In this document: positions 14,980 to 24,121 of the stretch, piece by piece | How the letters are laid out: each line of letters begins with the position of its first letter | Numbering within the stretch: position 1 is the first letter of the stretch | DNA from: CAYNVS01 sp964400725 | GTDB taxonomy: Bacteria > Myxococcota_A > SURF-8 > CAYNVS01 | Direction of reading: 5' to 3' | Assembly (NCBI GenBank): GCA_964400725.1 | Contig: CAYNVS010000041.1 | Span: 1 to 25,539, forward strand | Length of the DNA: 25,539 nucleotides | Translations under genes and position numbers: made by a program | The notes under the pieces: model-generated | Seen by the model: the letters and a program-made list of their open reading frames with translations, nothing else | Told to the model about the DNA's origin: nothing | The model's database searches: none

Positions 14980-17637
14980 ATGGCATCTAACGACGATTAC
15001 ATAGTTCTTATAAAAGACGCCAAGACCAACAAGGAAGTCGGACGAGTCCTTCTCGATTATCTGGGACGCTGGCTTTCTGACTGCGGCGTTTTTCTGGTTA
15101 AGTCCGACGCTTTAAAAGGCTGGCTTGCGGACGACGGGCTAGCGGAAAAATTTTCAGGCTTCGAGAATTCGCAGTTGAAGCGCGGTCTTGCCCGTACGAT
15201 CGAGAAAATTATTCAGAACGGCAGCTTCTACACCGGCCCGCTTCGAGAAGAGCTGTACCAGAAGGACGCGCTTCCCGATTTAGCCTTCGCCAAAGGAATG
15301 ATGATTTCCATCTTCCCGATTTCCATTTCAGGCAAGGTAAATATGCTGGCGTTCGGTTTTTCGCGCCACTCCCTCGATCCGACGACGTACACGGCCATTA
15401 TTAAAGCGACCGTTTTCGCCGGAAGACGCTTCGGCGAAATGATACTTGAAAAGAAAAAAGCGGCGCTTGCCACGGAGCCGCCTAAAATCGGAGAGGCGAA
15501 AGACGAGCCCGAAGCGAAACCCGCCGAAACGCGGCTTGCGGTTGAAGCCGAGAGCGTTCCCGTTTCGCCGACTGTGGATATGCGAGAAAACAAATCGGAA
15601 TTGCGCGGCGTAATGACGCTGCAACCCGACGAATTGGTCTCGAAGGGGCGCGCCGTAACTACCGTCGCTCCGAAAGAAAAAGAAAAAATAATTCCCGAAA
15701 AGGAATTTCTTCCGCCGGAAGAAATTCTCGCAAAGCCGCCTGCAAAGCCGGACGCGAACGAAGACAAACTGGCGAACGTCGTAAAAGAGCCCGGCAAGAA
15801 CATTCAAATCGAGCTCGAATTGGCGCCGGAGGGAATTTCCGCCCCGCCGCCGCAGCCGATCGCGCCTGCGCTGCAAGCCTCGGAACGACCTAAAATTGAA
15901 GTCGCGGACTCCGTTCCCGTAGAGCCGCGAATAAAACGCGAGCCGTCTATTGCGAAGCAGGCTTCGCAAACCATGCCAATGTCGATTATAGAAGCGACGG
16001 TTTCGTCTCCCATTCCCGAAGACCTTGCAAGCGGCAAGGAGCCGATTACAAAAATCGAGCGGGCAAGAATTCAATCGCCCGCCAGCCGCTCGTGGCCTCC
16101 CGTTCCGATAGCCGGCGAAGCGGCAAAGAACGTAGAGCCGCAGTCCGTTATTGAACCCGCGCCTCAGCCCTCGGCTGTAATCGCGGTTCCGTCGAGGACG
16201 GAAGTTGCCGCAAGAAAAGACGAGCCCGTTTTCGAGAGCGGATACGCGCCGCCATTAGACTTAGGGACGCCGAGCGACGCCGCGATCGAGCTTGAATCCG
16301 ACGAACCCGCGCCTGCGCCGGACGCTCCTACTTCGTCCGATTTCGCGGCTCCATCCGAGAATATTGTCCTCAACCCGACAATAGAGCTTGCCCCCGCCGC
16401 GTCCAAAGCCGTGGTCGCTTTTTTAAACGAAAAAGCGGACGAAAAAGAGCCTGCTGGCAGGGAAGTATTCAAGGATTGGAGCGCGGCGTTCGCCAAAGCC
16501 AAGAAGGCCAAAACTGCTGCCTCGACGGTTTCCTCTTCCGCGAAGCCCGACAAGCCGGAAACGCAGGCTTATACTCCGATTGATCCGCCCAAAAGCAGAT
16601 GGTCGCAGACGGTTCCGCAGTTCGACCGCCCTTCTCCCTCGATGTACGAAACGCCCGCGGAAGGTTTGAGCGAAGGGGCGGCGGAGCAGACAGCGGAAGT
16701 TCATACAATAGAAATTAATGCGGACGATATTTCCGCAGTAACCGAAAACCCTCTTAACAAACCCGCGCCTGACGAACGGACATTTTACGAAAAACTTCGC
16801 CAAAACTACATTTCAGACGACCTGCGCAACGCCGGTTCTCGCCGCAAAACCAATATAAACTGGGGCGGCCACATACCGTTCAACCAAATCGTAAAAGACC
16901 AAGCGCGATTTTTGAAAGAGCGGTACGGATCGCTCGACAAGGTGCCTATACATTGCTTTCGCGACGAGCAGTTTCTCAATCATGCGTCCAATCTAAACCA
17001 GTTTGAGATAGACAACGTTTTTGCAGAGATGTTCGCCAGTTCCGACCCCTTTGACCGCTTCTACGCCGCGTACGCCTGCTCCATTATCCGCAATCCTCAA
17101 TCTACGCAGTTTCTTATAATAATGCTCGACGACAAAACTTCCGCCGACGCGGAAATGGCAAGCCTTGCTCTGATGTCGCGACGCAACGACCAGAAATATA
17201 AAGAATTTCGCGACGCGCAGCTTTTCGCGTTGGACTCCGACGACGAGCCCAAGCGCAGGGACGCGATAGCGAGACTGGGAGCGGCGAGAGAAGAGATGGC
17301 CGCAAGGCCGCTGGCGGTTTTGCTGCAAAAGAACGTCGAGACAAAGGCCGTAATGAGCGCGCTGACCAGAATAACCTGCCACGCGCCTTCCAGCGAGCGC
17401 GACGGCTGGATTGAGTGGTGGAACAGCCGCCAAGATTCCTCTCAGACCGAATGGTTTATAAGCGCGATAGCCAGAAGCTCGCGGGAACTGGCGCTTGCCG
17501 CGCAGTCCTGCCTGCTTGCGCTGTACGGCAAAGCGGTGGAATTCTGCGATATGCAGACCATCCAGTCGCGCCAAGTCGCTCACGAGAGATGGACCGCGTG
17601 GAACGCGAACCGCCGCAAGACCGTAAGACTGCCGTAG
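14980..17637 (+). CDS. Large protein with N-terminal sensor-like domain, disordered middle and HEAT-like C-terminus
   Basis: This 885-residue protein has no signal peptide and is probably cytoplasmic. Residues about 1-160 form a compact alpha/beta domain whose strand-helix pattern (VFLVKSDALKGWLADDG, then MMISIFPIS) resembles GAF-like modules, but the match is weak. Residues about 160-590 are Pro/Ala/Glu/Lys-rich and look disordered, with repeated EPA, PAP and KPE segments. Residues about 600-885 are helical and HEAT-like: runs such as DPFDRFYAAYACSIIRN and ALTRIT are followed by WIEWWN (near 807) and HERWTAW (near 867), Trp-rich motifs seen in bacterial HEAT proteins. The start is forced by an in-frame TAA at 14971-14973, although the ribosome site is poor. 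It is the first gene of an operon with ruvX 4 nt downstream. Its function is unknown; scaffold or regulator is my inference. Confidence 0.7.
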   Translation: MASNDDYIVLIKDAKTNKEVGRVLLDYLGRWLSDCGVFLVKSDALKGWLADDGLAEKFSGFENSQLKRGLARTIEKIIQNGSFYTGPLREELYQKDALPDLAFAKGMMISIFPISISGKVNMLAFGFSRHSLDPTTYTAIIKATVFAGRRFGEMILEKKKAALATEPPKIGEAKDEPEAKPAETRLAVEAESVPVSPTVDMRENKSELRGVMTLQPDELVSKGRAVTTVAPKEKEKIIPEKEFLPPEEILAKPPAKPDANEDKLANVVKEPGKNIQIELELAPEGISAPPPQPIAPALQASERPKIEVADSVPVEPRIKREPSIAKQASQTMPMSIIEATVSSPIPEDLASGKEPITKIERARIQSPASRSWPPVPIAGEAAKNVEPQSVIEPAPQPSAVIAVPSRTEVAARKDEPVFESGYAPPLDLGTPSDAAIELESDEPAPAPDAPTSSDFAAPSENIVLNPTIELAPAASKAVVAFLNEKADEKEPAGREVFKDWSAAFAKAKKAKTAASTVSSSAKPDKPETQAYTPIDPPKSRWSQTVPQFDRPSPSMYETPAEGLSEGAAEQTAEVHTIEINADDISAVTENPLNKPAPDERTFYEKLRQNYISDDLRNAGSRRKTNINWGGHIPFNQIVKDQARFLKERYGSLDKVPIHCFRDEQFLNHASNLNQFEIDNVFAEMFASSDPFDRFYAAYACSIIRNPQSTQFLIIMLDDKTSADAEMASLALMSRRNDQKYKEFRDAQLFALDSDDEPKRRDAIARLGAAREEMAARPLAVLLQKNVETKAVMSALTRITCHAPSSERDGWIEWWNSRQDSSQTEWFISAIARSSRELALAAQSCLLALYGKAVEFCDMQTIQSRQVAHERWTAWNANRRKTVRLP

Positions 17638-17641
17638 AACC

Positions 17642-18064
17642 ATGAGAGTCATGGCCATAGACTACGGCGGACGCCGCGTCGGCTTAGCTCTCTCCGACAG
17701 GCTGGGTCTAACCGCGCAGCCTTACGCGGTAATCGACCGAAAAGGGAAATCGCAGGAAGAGCTTATCGCCCAAATCCTGGAAATCATCCGCAGGGAAGGC
17801 GTTGATGAAATCGCGGTCGGTCTGCCAGTTTCCTTGAACGGAAGCGAAGGCGAGGCGGCGGCAATAATCAGGCGTTTTGCCGAGGCGCTGGCATCGGCGG
17901 CGAACGTTCCATTGAGCTACGAGGACGAGCGTCTGACGACGGCCATGGCCAACCGCGCGCTAATTGAGGGAAACGTCGGCGCGAGGAAGAGCAAGGGACT
18001 TGTGGACAAAGTAGCGGCTTCCATCATTCTTCAATCCTACCTCGAAAAAAAGAGGGCTCGATGA
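17642..18064 (+). CDS. ruvX: RuvX/YqgF, putative pre-16S rRNA nuclease
   Basis: The 140 residues match the usual length of the YqgF family, RNase H-fold nucleases linked to 16S rRNA 5'-end maturation and earlier proposed as Holliday-junction resolvases. The fold's acidic residues are in place: D7 in AIDYGGRRVGLA, E96 in YEDERLTT and D122 in VDKVAA. The motif GLPVSLNGSEG (60-70) is the characteristic G-x-P loop. The gene begins 4 nt after the HEAT-protein stop, and its own stop overlaps the next start in an ATGA, so all three genes are translationally coupled. Its usual neighbours (alaS, yqgE, mltG) are absent here. Confidence 0.93.
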   Translation: MRVMAIDYGGRRVGLALSDRLGLTAQPYAVIDRKGKSQEELIAQILEIIRREGVDEIAVGLPVSLNGSEGEAAAIIRRFAEALASAANVPLSYEDERLTTAMANRALIEGNVGARKSKGLVDKVAASIILQSYLEKKRAR

Positions 18065-18816
18065 CGCGCCCGATCGCGGCCGTTCCGCTTGCCGCGGCGA
18101 GCGACGAAGACGAGAGCGGTCTTGCAAGTTTAGGTTTCGGAAAAATTCATTACGCCAAACCGGCTTATTTCAAGCGTCTTCTCGACGCCGGAATTCTGCC
18201 GCTGGGAGTATGCGCCTTGTCGGACGACGACGCATTGGCGCTTGTTTCTCAAAAGTGCGACGGTCTTATGTTAATCGGCGGCTACGATATAGACCCGTCG
18301 ATTTATGGAAGGCCGAACGAGGGAAGCGTTAAAATCGTAAAGATTCGCGACGAAGCCGAGCTCAAGATTTTACGCCTGTTTGTTGAGGCGAAGAAGCCCG
18401 TTTTCGGAATTTGCAGAGGAGCGCAAATCATGGCCGCGGCATTTGGAGCGGCCTTGACGCAAGATTTGCCGTCCGCCGGATTTTTAGGGCACGGAAAAAG
18501 AGGCGCGGAATACGGAGAGCACGAGGTCGTTTTCGAGCCCGGCTCGCTGCTCGCGAGAGCGGCTGGAACCGCGCGCGCAATCGTTAATTCTTCGCATCAT
18601 CAAGCGGTAGAGGCGGGCGGCGGAAAATTATTCATATCCGCTCGCGCGTCGGACGGCGTTGCGGAGGCTGTGGAAGCGGCGGCCTCTTTTGACGCGCCGG
18701 AATTTTTTCTCGGCGTTCAGTGGCACCCCGAAGACATGGATAGCGAGCTTTCAACCAGGCTGTTTGCGGCTTTTGCGGAAGCCTGCGCCAAATCTAAAAT
18801 CCGCGTTCCCAATTAA
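18061..18816 (+). CDS. Class-I glutamine amidotransferase-like hydrolase, PuuD/peptidase C26 type
   Basis: This 251-residue protein is of the gamma-glutamyl-gamma-aminobutyrate hydrolase (PuuD) family. The nucleophile is C118 in FGICRGAQ, and the His and Glu of the triad are H222 and E224 in QWHPED. GGYDIDPSIYG and NSSHHQAVE are the family's other characteristic segments. It may hydrolyse a gamma-glutamyl amide or act as a glutaminase-like enzyme. No polyamine genes are nearby, so a Puu pathway role is not supported by context. The start overlaps the ruvX stop. The gene converges on cheB, with only 9 nt between the two stop codons and no hairpin terminator visible there, so transcription of the two operons may collide. 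Confidence 0.88.
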   Translation: MTRPIAAVPLAAASDEDESGLASLGFGKIHYAKPAYFKRLLDAGILPLGVCALSDDDALALVSQKCDGLMLIGGYDIDPSIYGRPNEGSVKIVKIRDEAELKILRLFVEAKKPVFGICRGAQIMAAAFGAALTQDLPSAGFLGHGKRGAEYGEHEVVFEPGSLLARAAGTARAIVNSSHHQAVEAGGGKLFISARASDGVAEAVEAAASFDAPEFFLGVQWHPEDMDSELSTRLFAAFAEACAKSKIRVPN

Positions 18817-18825
18817 ATTTTAGGC

Positions 18826-19884
18826 TCAGCGTCTGGCTGCCTTGACGAGCCAAGCCGCGATTTCTCCGGCGGGCAGAACCGCCTCGGCGGCGCCGATAGT
18901 TATGGCCGCTTTAGGCATTCCAAAGACGACGCTGCTCTGTTCGTCCTGCGCCAAAGTCAGCGCTCCGGCTTCCCGCGCCGCGAGCATCGCCTTCGCTCCG
19001 TCGTCGCCCATGCCGGTCAGCAAAATGCAAATGGCTCCGGGGCCGTGAAAACGCGCGACCGAATTAAAAAGCGAATTAACCGACGGGCATGGAGCGTCGC
19101 CGACGCACTGCGTCAGCATTATAGTGGATTCGTCTATGAATGAAATGCTGCGCCCAGAAGGCGCAAAATACGCCGTTCCTTTTTCAAGACGCTCTCCGTC
19201 TACGCAGATTTTCACTTTAATCGCGCTCGCTCCGTCGAGCCATCGGACGAGTCCTTCGGTAAAACCCGGAGGCATGTGCTGGGCGACGACGATAGGCAGC
19301 GGGAAGTCCGAGGGAAGAGCTGAAAGAATTTCGCGAAGCGCCGCCGGGCCGCCTGTCGAAGCTCCAATCGCGGCTATCGTTCGGCCTTGAAAGCGGTCTA
19401 TCGGCACGCGGAACGCGCCGGTTTTCATAGCCTCGATTTCTTCTCTGACGATTCGAGGCTTGGGCGCGGTAGCTCCGCGTCGCCTCGCTGCTGCTGCGGC
19501 TTTTACAAGCCAAACTAAGCGTTTGCTCGCAAGCGTCGGCCCTTCCGGCCCTATCAGTTTGGATTTCGCGACAAGGTCGTAAGCTCCGTCGCGCAGAGCC
19601 TCGAACGCCATCGTTTGATTTTCCGGCGAAACGAGCGAGCTTATGATTATTATCGAAACGTCTCTCTCGGCTAGTATCCGCCGGGTCAGTTCCAAACCGT
19701 CCGCGTCCGGAAGGTTTACGTCCATCGTAATTACGTCGGGCGAAAGCTCCGCCTGCATTCGCAGCGCGTCCGCTCCGTTGCGCGCGATTCCCACGACGTC
19801 GAACGTCTCAAGTATTTTCGCGAGCGTAAGAGCCGCGGAACTCGAATCTTCGACGATTAAAACTTTGACGTTTGAGTCTTCCAT
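18826..19884 (-). CDS. cheB: CheB protein-glutamate methylesterase response regulator
   Basis: This 352-residue protein is a full-length CheB. It removes receptor methyl groups and can deamidate receptor glutamines. The receiver domain (about 6-125) has the acidic pocket at E12/D13, the phosphorylation site D55 (TMDVNLPD) and K107 in VAKS. The methylesterase domain (about 165-350) has the catalytic triad S176 (GASTGG), H203 (AQHMPPG) and D295 (GMGDDG). It starts 6 nt after the cheA stop and is the last gene of the che operon, corresponding to WspF by position. Because the receiver and triad are intact, adaptation by phosphorylation of CheB should be functional, although no methyl-accepting receptor is visible in this window. 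Confidence 0.96.
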   Translation of the reverse strand: MEDSNVKVLIVEDSSSAALTLAKILETFDVVGIARNGADALRMQAELSPDVITMDVNLPDADGLELTRRILAERDVSIIIISSLVSPENQTMAFEALRDGAYDLVAKSKLIGPEGPTLASKRLVWLVKAAAAARRRGATAPKPRIVREEIEAMKTGAFRVPIDRFQGRTIAAIGASTGGPAALREILSALPSDFPLPIVVAQHMPPGFTEGLVRWLDGASAIKVKICVDGERLEKGTAYFAPSGRSISFIDESTIMLTQCVGDAPCPSVNSLFNSVARFHGPGAICILLTGMGDDGAKAMLAAREAGALTLAQDEQSSVVFGMPKAAITIGAAEAVLPAGEIAAWLVKAARR

Positions 19885-19890
19885 CCGCGC

Positions 19891-22116
19891 CTATATAAGC
19901 TGATCGAGCAGGTCGGACAGCTCCCGGCTCGACAGCTCTTTTTTTAAAATGTAAGCGTCCGCGCCCGCCTCGATTCCGCGCCTTTTGTCTTCCGGGCCGT
20001 CTAGGCTCGTCAGCAGCACTACAGGAATGTGGCTTAAATGCTCGTTTGATTTGATAATCCGCGCCAGCTCGCAGCCGTCTATTTCCGGCATTTGAACGTC
20101 GGATAAAATGAGATCGACCTGATGCGCGCGCAGCATTTGAAGAGCCTGAGCTCCGTCGCTTGCGGCGCAGACCTTATATCCGAGGGCTGAAAGAAGCCTT
20201 TGAGTCAGCGCGCGCGAAGTCGCGGAGTCGTCAACTACCATTACGACTTTGGACGACTTGTCCTCGTCTCCGAATTTGGGCGAAGAGTCGTCGTCCTTTT
20301 TCGCTTCGTCGATGGCTCCGCCGGCTTTGCGCCTGCCCGCGGCGTATATTATATCCGCCGGGTTGAGAACGAAATAAGTCTCGCCCGACGCCGTTACGGT
20401 TAATCCGGATATGAATTCAATTTTTTCGATAAACGAGCCGAGGCTGTGCACTACCATTTCCGACTCGTCTTCGATTTCGTCCACCACAACGGCGGCGTAG
20501 CTGTCGGCGGAACGAAGAACTACCGCCAGATGCCTGCTTTCGGAGCTTTGGTTTCCGAAGGGAGCTATTTTTAAGGGAGCCTCCAGCCGCGCCAGCGGAA
20601 TCCTTCTGTCGAACATTTGAAGAGCGGCGGTCTTCGCTCCGTACAGCGCTTCTCGGCCTTCAAAATAAACCGCGCGCGCAATCGCCGAGCGGGGGACGAC
20701 GTATCGTTCGCCTCCGGCAAGAATTCGCAGACCGGAGTCGGCCGCAAGCGTGAGCGGAAGCGAAACGTAAAAAACCGTTCCCGCGCCTTCCTCTGTTTCG
20801 GCCCATAGAGTTCCTTTCAAGTTTTCGACCGCCGCGCGCGCCGCGTCTAGCCCTACGCCGCGCCCGCTTATAGAGTCGCTTATATCCGACGTCGTCATTC
20901 CCGAAACGAACAACGTCGAAATTAAGTCGCGCTTAGAAACTTCGGATGAGGCGCTTTCTACCAGCCCCAGATTTGCGGCTCTTTCCTTGACTTTCGCGAA
21001 ATTCACCCCGCGTCCGTCGTCCGAAACCTGAATCAGCAGACCGTTTCCTTTGTGCTCTATTTTCAGCTTAATAGTTCCGGACGCCTTTTTCCCTTTTTTT
21101 GTCCGCTCTTCGGCGGGTTCTATTCCGTGGTCGGCTGCGTTGCGCAAAAGATGAATCAGAGTCGGCTTAATCTCCTCGACAATTTTTCTGTCGAGCTTGT
21201 AGTCGTCTCCTTCCACTATAAATTCGGCTTCCAAACCGCGTTTGCGGCAGACGTCCCGCACCACTCTGCGAAGCAGCGGCGTAATCGTTGAAATAGGCGC
21301 CATGCCCAGTTCTCGCAGCTCGTCTTGGGTTTCGGCGAAAAGTTTTCCCATATATTGCGCGTCCTGCTCCATGGAGCGGGCCACCGCGGCCAGCCGCTGC
21401 CGCGCGAGTCGCTTCCTCTCTTCGTCGGCGTCGAGCAAATCTTCCGCAATCTCTTTAACTCGCCGCTGCGCGTCTTCCATGGATATTTTCATTTCCGCCA
21501 TGTCGCCTATTTTTGCCGACAAAGCGGCCAGCTTGCTTTTTGAGACGCGGACGAACTCGGAAGCGTGGTCTTCCTCCGACTGTTGAGATTCTTGTTTGGG
21601 TTTGCCGCTTTCTTTCTTTCGCGGGCCGCGGTCGTCGGCCTTATCGGACGCGCCGTCTTTCAACGGCGAATCTTCCGCCGCTTTTGCCTTGGCCTGCGCG
21701 GCGGCTTCGTCTTCTTTGGAGTAAACCGCCTTGAGCCTTGCAATCGTTTCTTCCTCGCGCTCGTCGGGCTTGTCTTCGCCGAAAACCAGTTTGCCGACAA
21801 TTTCGTCGACTACGTCTAGAGCCTGAAACACCGCGTCGTACATGTCGGCGGTAGGCTGAATTTTGTCGTCGCGCAGCGCGCCGAGGATGTCTTCTATTTT
21901 ATGCACGACGCGCTCCAACGAGTTGAAGCCGAGCGTTGAAGCCGACCCCTTAATGCTGTGCGCGTAGCGGTACGCCGTGGCGGCGGTCTTGGCTCTTTCT
22001 TCGACGTCGTCGCTTTTTTCCAGAGCGAGCAAAGAGCCGCCTATACCCTGCGCAAGCTCCCGCGCCTCGGCGCGGAACGCCTCCACGATTTGCAGCATTT
22101 CGTTGTCAACGGTCAT
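19891..22116 (-). CDS. cheA: Hybrid CheA histidine kinase with C-terminal receiver (CheA-REC)
   Basis: This 741-residue protein is the autophosphorylating kinase of the array. The HPt domain (about 1-115) has H53 in AHSIKGSAS. A charged linker (about 120-185) replaces a clear CheY-binding P2 domain. A dimerisation helix pair (about 190-270) precedes the ATPase domain, which has N-box H322-RNAADHG, DDGRG (366-370) and GRGVGLD near 416-422. A CheW-like domain (about 460-600) follows. The final 120 residues are a receiver with phosphorylation site D673 (LSDVQMP). The same layout occurs in FrzE and WspE, where the fused receiver acts as output or phosphate sink. It starts 12 nt after cheW, with AAAGGG 9 nt before the ATG. 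Confidence 0.96.
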   Translation of the reverse strand: MTVDNEMLQIVEAFRAEARELAQGIGGSLLALEKSDDVEERAKTAATAYRYAHSIKGSASTLGFNSLERVVHKIEDILGALRDDKIQPTADMYDAVFQALDVVDEIVGKLVFGEDKPDEREEETIARLKAVYSKEDEAAAQAKAKAAEDSPLKDGASDKADDRGPRKKESGKPKQESQQSEEDHASEFVRVSKSKLAALSAKIGDMAEMKISMEDAQRRVKEIAEDLLDADEERKRLARQRLAAVARSMEQDAQYMGKLFAETQDELRELGMAPISTITPLLRRVVRDVCRKRGLEAEFIVEGDDYKLDRKIVEEIKPTLIHLLRNAADHGIEPAEERTKKGKKASGTIKLKIEHKGNGLLIQVSDDGRGVNFAKVKERAANLGLVESASSEVSKRDLISTLFVSGMTTSDISDSISGRGVGLDAARAAVENLKGTLWAETEEGAGTVFYVSLPLTLAADSGLRILAGGERYVVPRSAIARAVYFEGREALYGAKTAALQMFDRRIPLARLEAPLKIAPFGNQSSESRHLAVVLRSADSYAAVVVDEIEDESEMVVHSLGSFIEKIEFISGLTVTASGETYFVLNPADIIYAAGRRKAGGAIDEAKKDDDSSPKFGDEDKSSKVVMVVDDSATSRALTQRLLSALGYKVCAASDGAQALQMLRAHQVDLILSDVQMPEIDGCELARIIKSNEHLSHIPVVLLTSLDGPEDKRRGIEAGADAYILKKELSSRELSDLLDQLI

Positions 22117-22128
22117 TGCGTTTGCCCT

Positions 22129-22680
22129 TTATAACCCCTGGCGGACGACAAAGCCGCGCTGCGAAAGAAGTTTCTCAACGGATATTATCATAGCGTCTTT
22201 TCCGGCTATTCCGTCCAGCGACGGAGCGAGCCAAGAGGGCGCGTCCGGGGGAACCGGCGAAATTTCCGTCTTTTGAAAGAAAGCGAGTCCTTCAATGGCG
22301 GAGCAGAGTATTCCGAAGCTAACGCCGTTTTTTTCCACGATAATAGCCGCGTCGCTGTCAAAGTGTCCGACTACGCTCTTTTGCCAAAAACGCCGCAGAT
22401 CGACAAGAGCCTCGACGGTTCCTCGCAGCCTAATAATTCCGGCCACGTGCGCCGGGGCGTTTGGAACGTCGATAATGCTGGTCAAGGCTATCGCCTCTTT
22501 TGCGTCTTCAAGCGGCAGCGCGCATTTGTCGGGGCCGATGTAGAAAATTAAAAAATATTTTCCTTCCGCCGACGCCTTTTCATCCGCGCGGGCCGCGCCG
22601 CTCGACGCCAGCTTTTGCGCGCGCTCTTTAAGAAGGCGCTCCAATTCCGGAGTAATTGCGTTTCCGCTCTCTTTCGACAC
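22129..22680 (-). CDS. cheW: CheW-like coupling protein (second CheW of the operon, WspD position)
   Basis: The 183 residues comprise a 40-residue charged N-terminal extension and then one CheW domain (about 41-175) with the core pattern of strands and the IIRLRG segment (residues near 82-87) typical of CheW. CheW links CheA to receptors. The start is GTG at 22678-22680; AAGGAG lies 12 nt upstream inside the end of cheR, a slightly long spacing. It sits between cheR and cheA, the WspD position. It differs clearly from the other CheW at 24122-24667, so the two probably have distinct partners. Confidence 0.9.
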   Translation of the reverse strand: MSKESGNAITPELERLLKERAQKLASSGAARADEKASAEGKYFLIFYIGPDKCALPLEDAKEAIALTSIIDVPNAPAHVAGIIRLRGTVEALVDLRRFWQKSVVGHFDSDAAIIVEKNGVSFGILCSAIEGLAFFQKTEISPVPPDAPSWLAPSLDGIAGKDAMIISVEKLLSQRGFVVRQGL

Positions 22681-22686
22681 GGCGGT

Positions 22687-24114
22687 TTACTGCTCCTTTT
22701 TAAGCGCGCTCAATTCGTTGAGCTCCGAGACGCGCCATTGGGCGAGCTCTCGAATTTTTTTTGCCTGCATTCCTTCTCCCATGGGCAGCTCGGCCTCGTC
22801 GCGGACGTCGGACAGCAGTTTTAACACCGCCGAGTAGCGTCTTTTGGCCGCGTCGAATTCCAGCGAGCGCTCGTGGTTGACCGCCAGAAGATAATGCCCG
22901 AGAACGAACTTTTTGTCCAAATACAACGCCTTTTTGAGCGCGTCCTCTTCCTGCTCGAAATCGCCCGCCTGCTCCGCGATAATGGCTTTTAAAAAATAGG
23001 CGTCAACGCATATTCCGTTGTATCCGAGATACTCGTCCACGAGTTTTTTAGCTAGGGCGGTTTCGCCGGAATCGGCAGCCTTACGCGCGCTTTCAAGAAG
23101 AGCGGGCAGATTTACGCTCGGCGCGCCGAGAATAGTCCTCGACGGCGCGATTTTTATTTCTTCGGCTTTTTTGGCGGGAGACCTCGATGACGCGCGAGTT
23201 CTTACGGCCGGAATTTTGGCTGTTGAGCGGCTTTCTTTTGACATGTCGAAGAGGAAGCCGGAATAAGTGTCCCTCGGATTCGCCAAGGTTCCCGGCGGCG
23301 TCTTCCGGTAGAAGAACGCGCCGGGATAATACTCCGCCGACCAATCTTTTCCCAGCATATAGTTCTCGGCGTGGCCGACTATTAAAAAGCCGTTCCGCCC
23401 TAGCGCCTGCGAGAATAAAGTCAGAACAGGCGCCGCCGTTTGTTTTGTAAAATAAATCAAAACGTTGCGGCATAAAACGATTGAAAGGCTTCCCGGCGAG
23501 ACGCTCTGCGGAAGCGCGCCTGAGTAAAGATTGTGTTTCTCAAAGGAAACGACGGACTTTATTTCGTTTGAAAGATGGTATTTATCGCCGCGTTTATCGA
23601 AGTAGCGCGCCTTGAAGTCGTGAGAACGGTCGCGGAAATTCCATTCGCCGTAAACCGCCTTTTCGGCTATTGAAAGAAAATTATCGTTAATGTCGGTAGC
23701 GGCTATTTTTACGCGGTTTGGCCAAAATTGCGGCGCGCGTTCTTTAATCCACATCGCCACAGAATAAGGCTCTTCGCCCGTGGCGCAGCCCGCGCACCAG
23801 ACGTTAAGCGTTCCGCCCGCGCCTAGAGTTTTTGACAAGACCGGAAAGACTCGGTCTCGCAGCGCCTCGAATTGAGCAAAGTTGCGGAAAAAATACGTTT
23901 CGCCGATTGTGATTTCAGCCGCGAGCGCGGAAAGAATTTTATCGTCTTTGAGCGAAAGCCGTACGTAAAGCTCGTTGGCGTTTTTAACGCCCAGTTTTGG
24001 CAGAGCTCTGCTTATTTTAGAGCTTAAAATCGGAAGCTGCTGATCGGAGTGGTAGATGCCGAGGCTGTTCATAATCGCGTCGCGCAGAGCTGACAGCGTT
24101 TTTTCTTCGTCCAT
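22687..24114 (-). CDS. cheR: CheR methyltransferase with C-terminal TPR-like region
   Basis: This 475-residue protein is an S-adenosylmethionine-dependent receptor glutamate methyltransferase. The N-terminal all-helical part (1-95) ends in TIGETYFFR, where most CheR have N at the G position (T-x-NETYFFR). The catalytic domain (about 100-275) has the cofactor loop WCAGCATGEEPYS (106-118) and CRNVLIYF near 225. A Ser/Arg-rich linker (about 275-325) joins a helical region (about 330-475) with tetratricopeptide-like pairs such as AYFLKAIIAEQAGDFEQEEDALKKA... and the following helix. CheR-TPR fusions are typical of Wsp (WspC) and Frz (FrzF) systems. The stop is 6 nt before the cheW start. Confidence 0.94.
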   Translation of the reverse strand: MDEEKTLSALRDAIMNSLGIYHSDQQLPILSSKISRALPKLGVKNANELYVRLSLKDDKILSALAAEITIGETYFFRNFAQFEALRDRVFPVLSKTLGAGGTLNVWCAGCATGEEPYSVAMWIKERAPQFWPNRVKIAATDINDNFLSIAEKAVYGEWNFRDRSHDFKARYFDKRGDKYHLSNEIKSVVSFEKHNLYSGALPQSVSPGSLSIVLCRNVLIYFTKQTAAPVLTLFSQALGRNGFLIVGHAENYMLGKDWSAEYYPGAFFYRKTPPGTLANPRDTYSGFLFDMSKESRSTAKIPAVRTRASSRSPAKKAEEIKIAPSRTILGAPSVNLPALLESARKAADSGETALAKKLVDEYLGYNGICVDAYFLKAIIAEQAGDFEQEEDALKKALYLDKKFVLGHYLLAVNHERSLEFDAAKRRYSAVLKLLSDVRDEAELPMGEGMQAKKIRELAQWRVSELNELSALKKEQ

Positions 24115-24121
24115 CCGGATG

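Noticed and set aside
15328..16074. A 248-codon antisense frame in the disordered part of the HEAT-like protein
   Set aside because: Arises from the Pro/Ala/Glu-rich codons of the sense strand; the product is Arg/Phe-rich and unstructured-looking.
16993..17658. A 221-codon antisense frame opposite the HEAT-like C-terminus
   Set aside because: No motifs, overlaps the ruvX start and lies wholly within a coupled sense operon.
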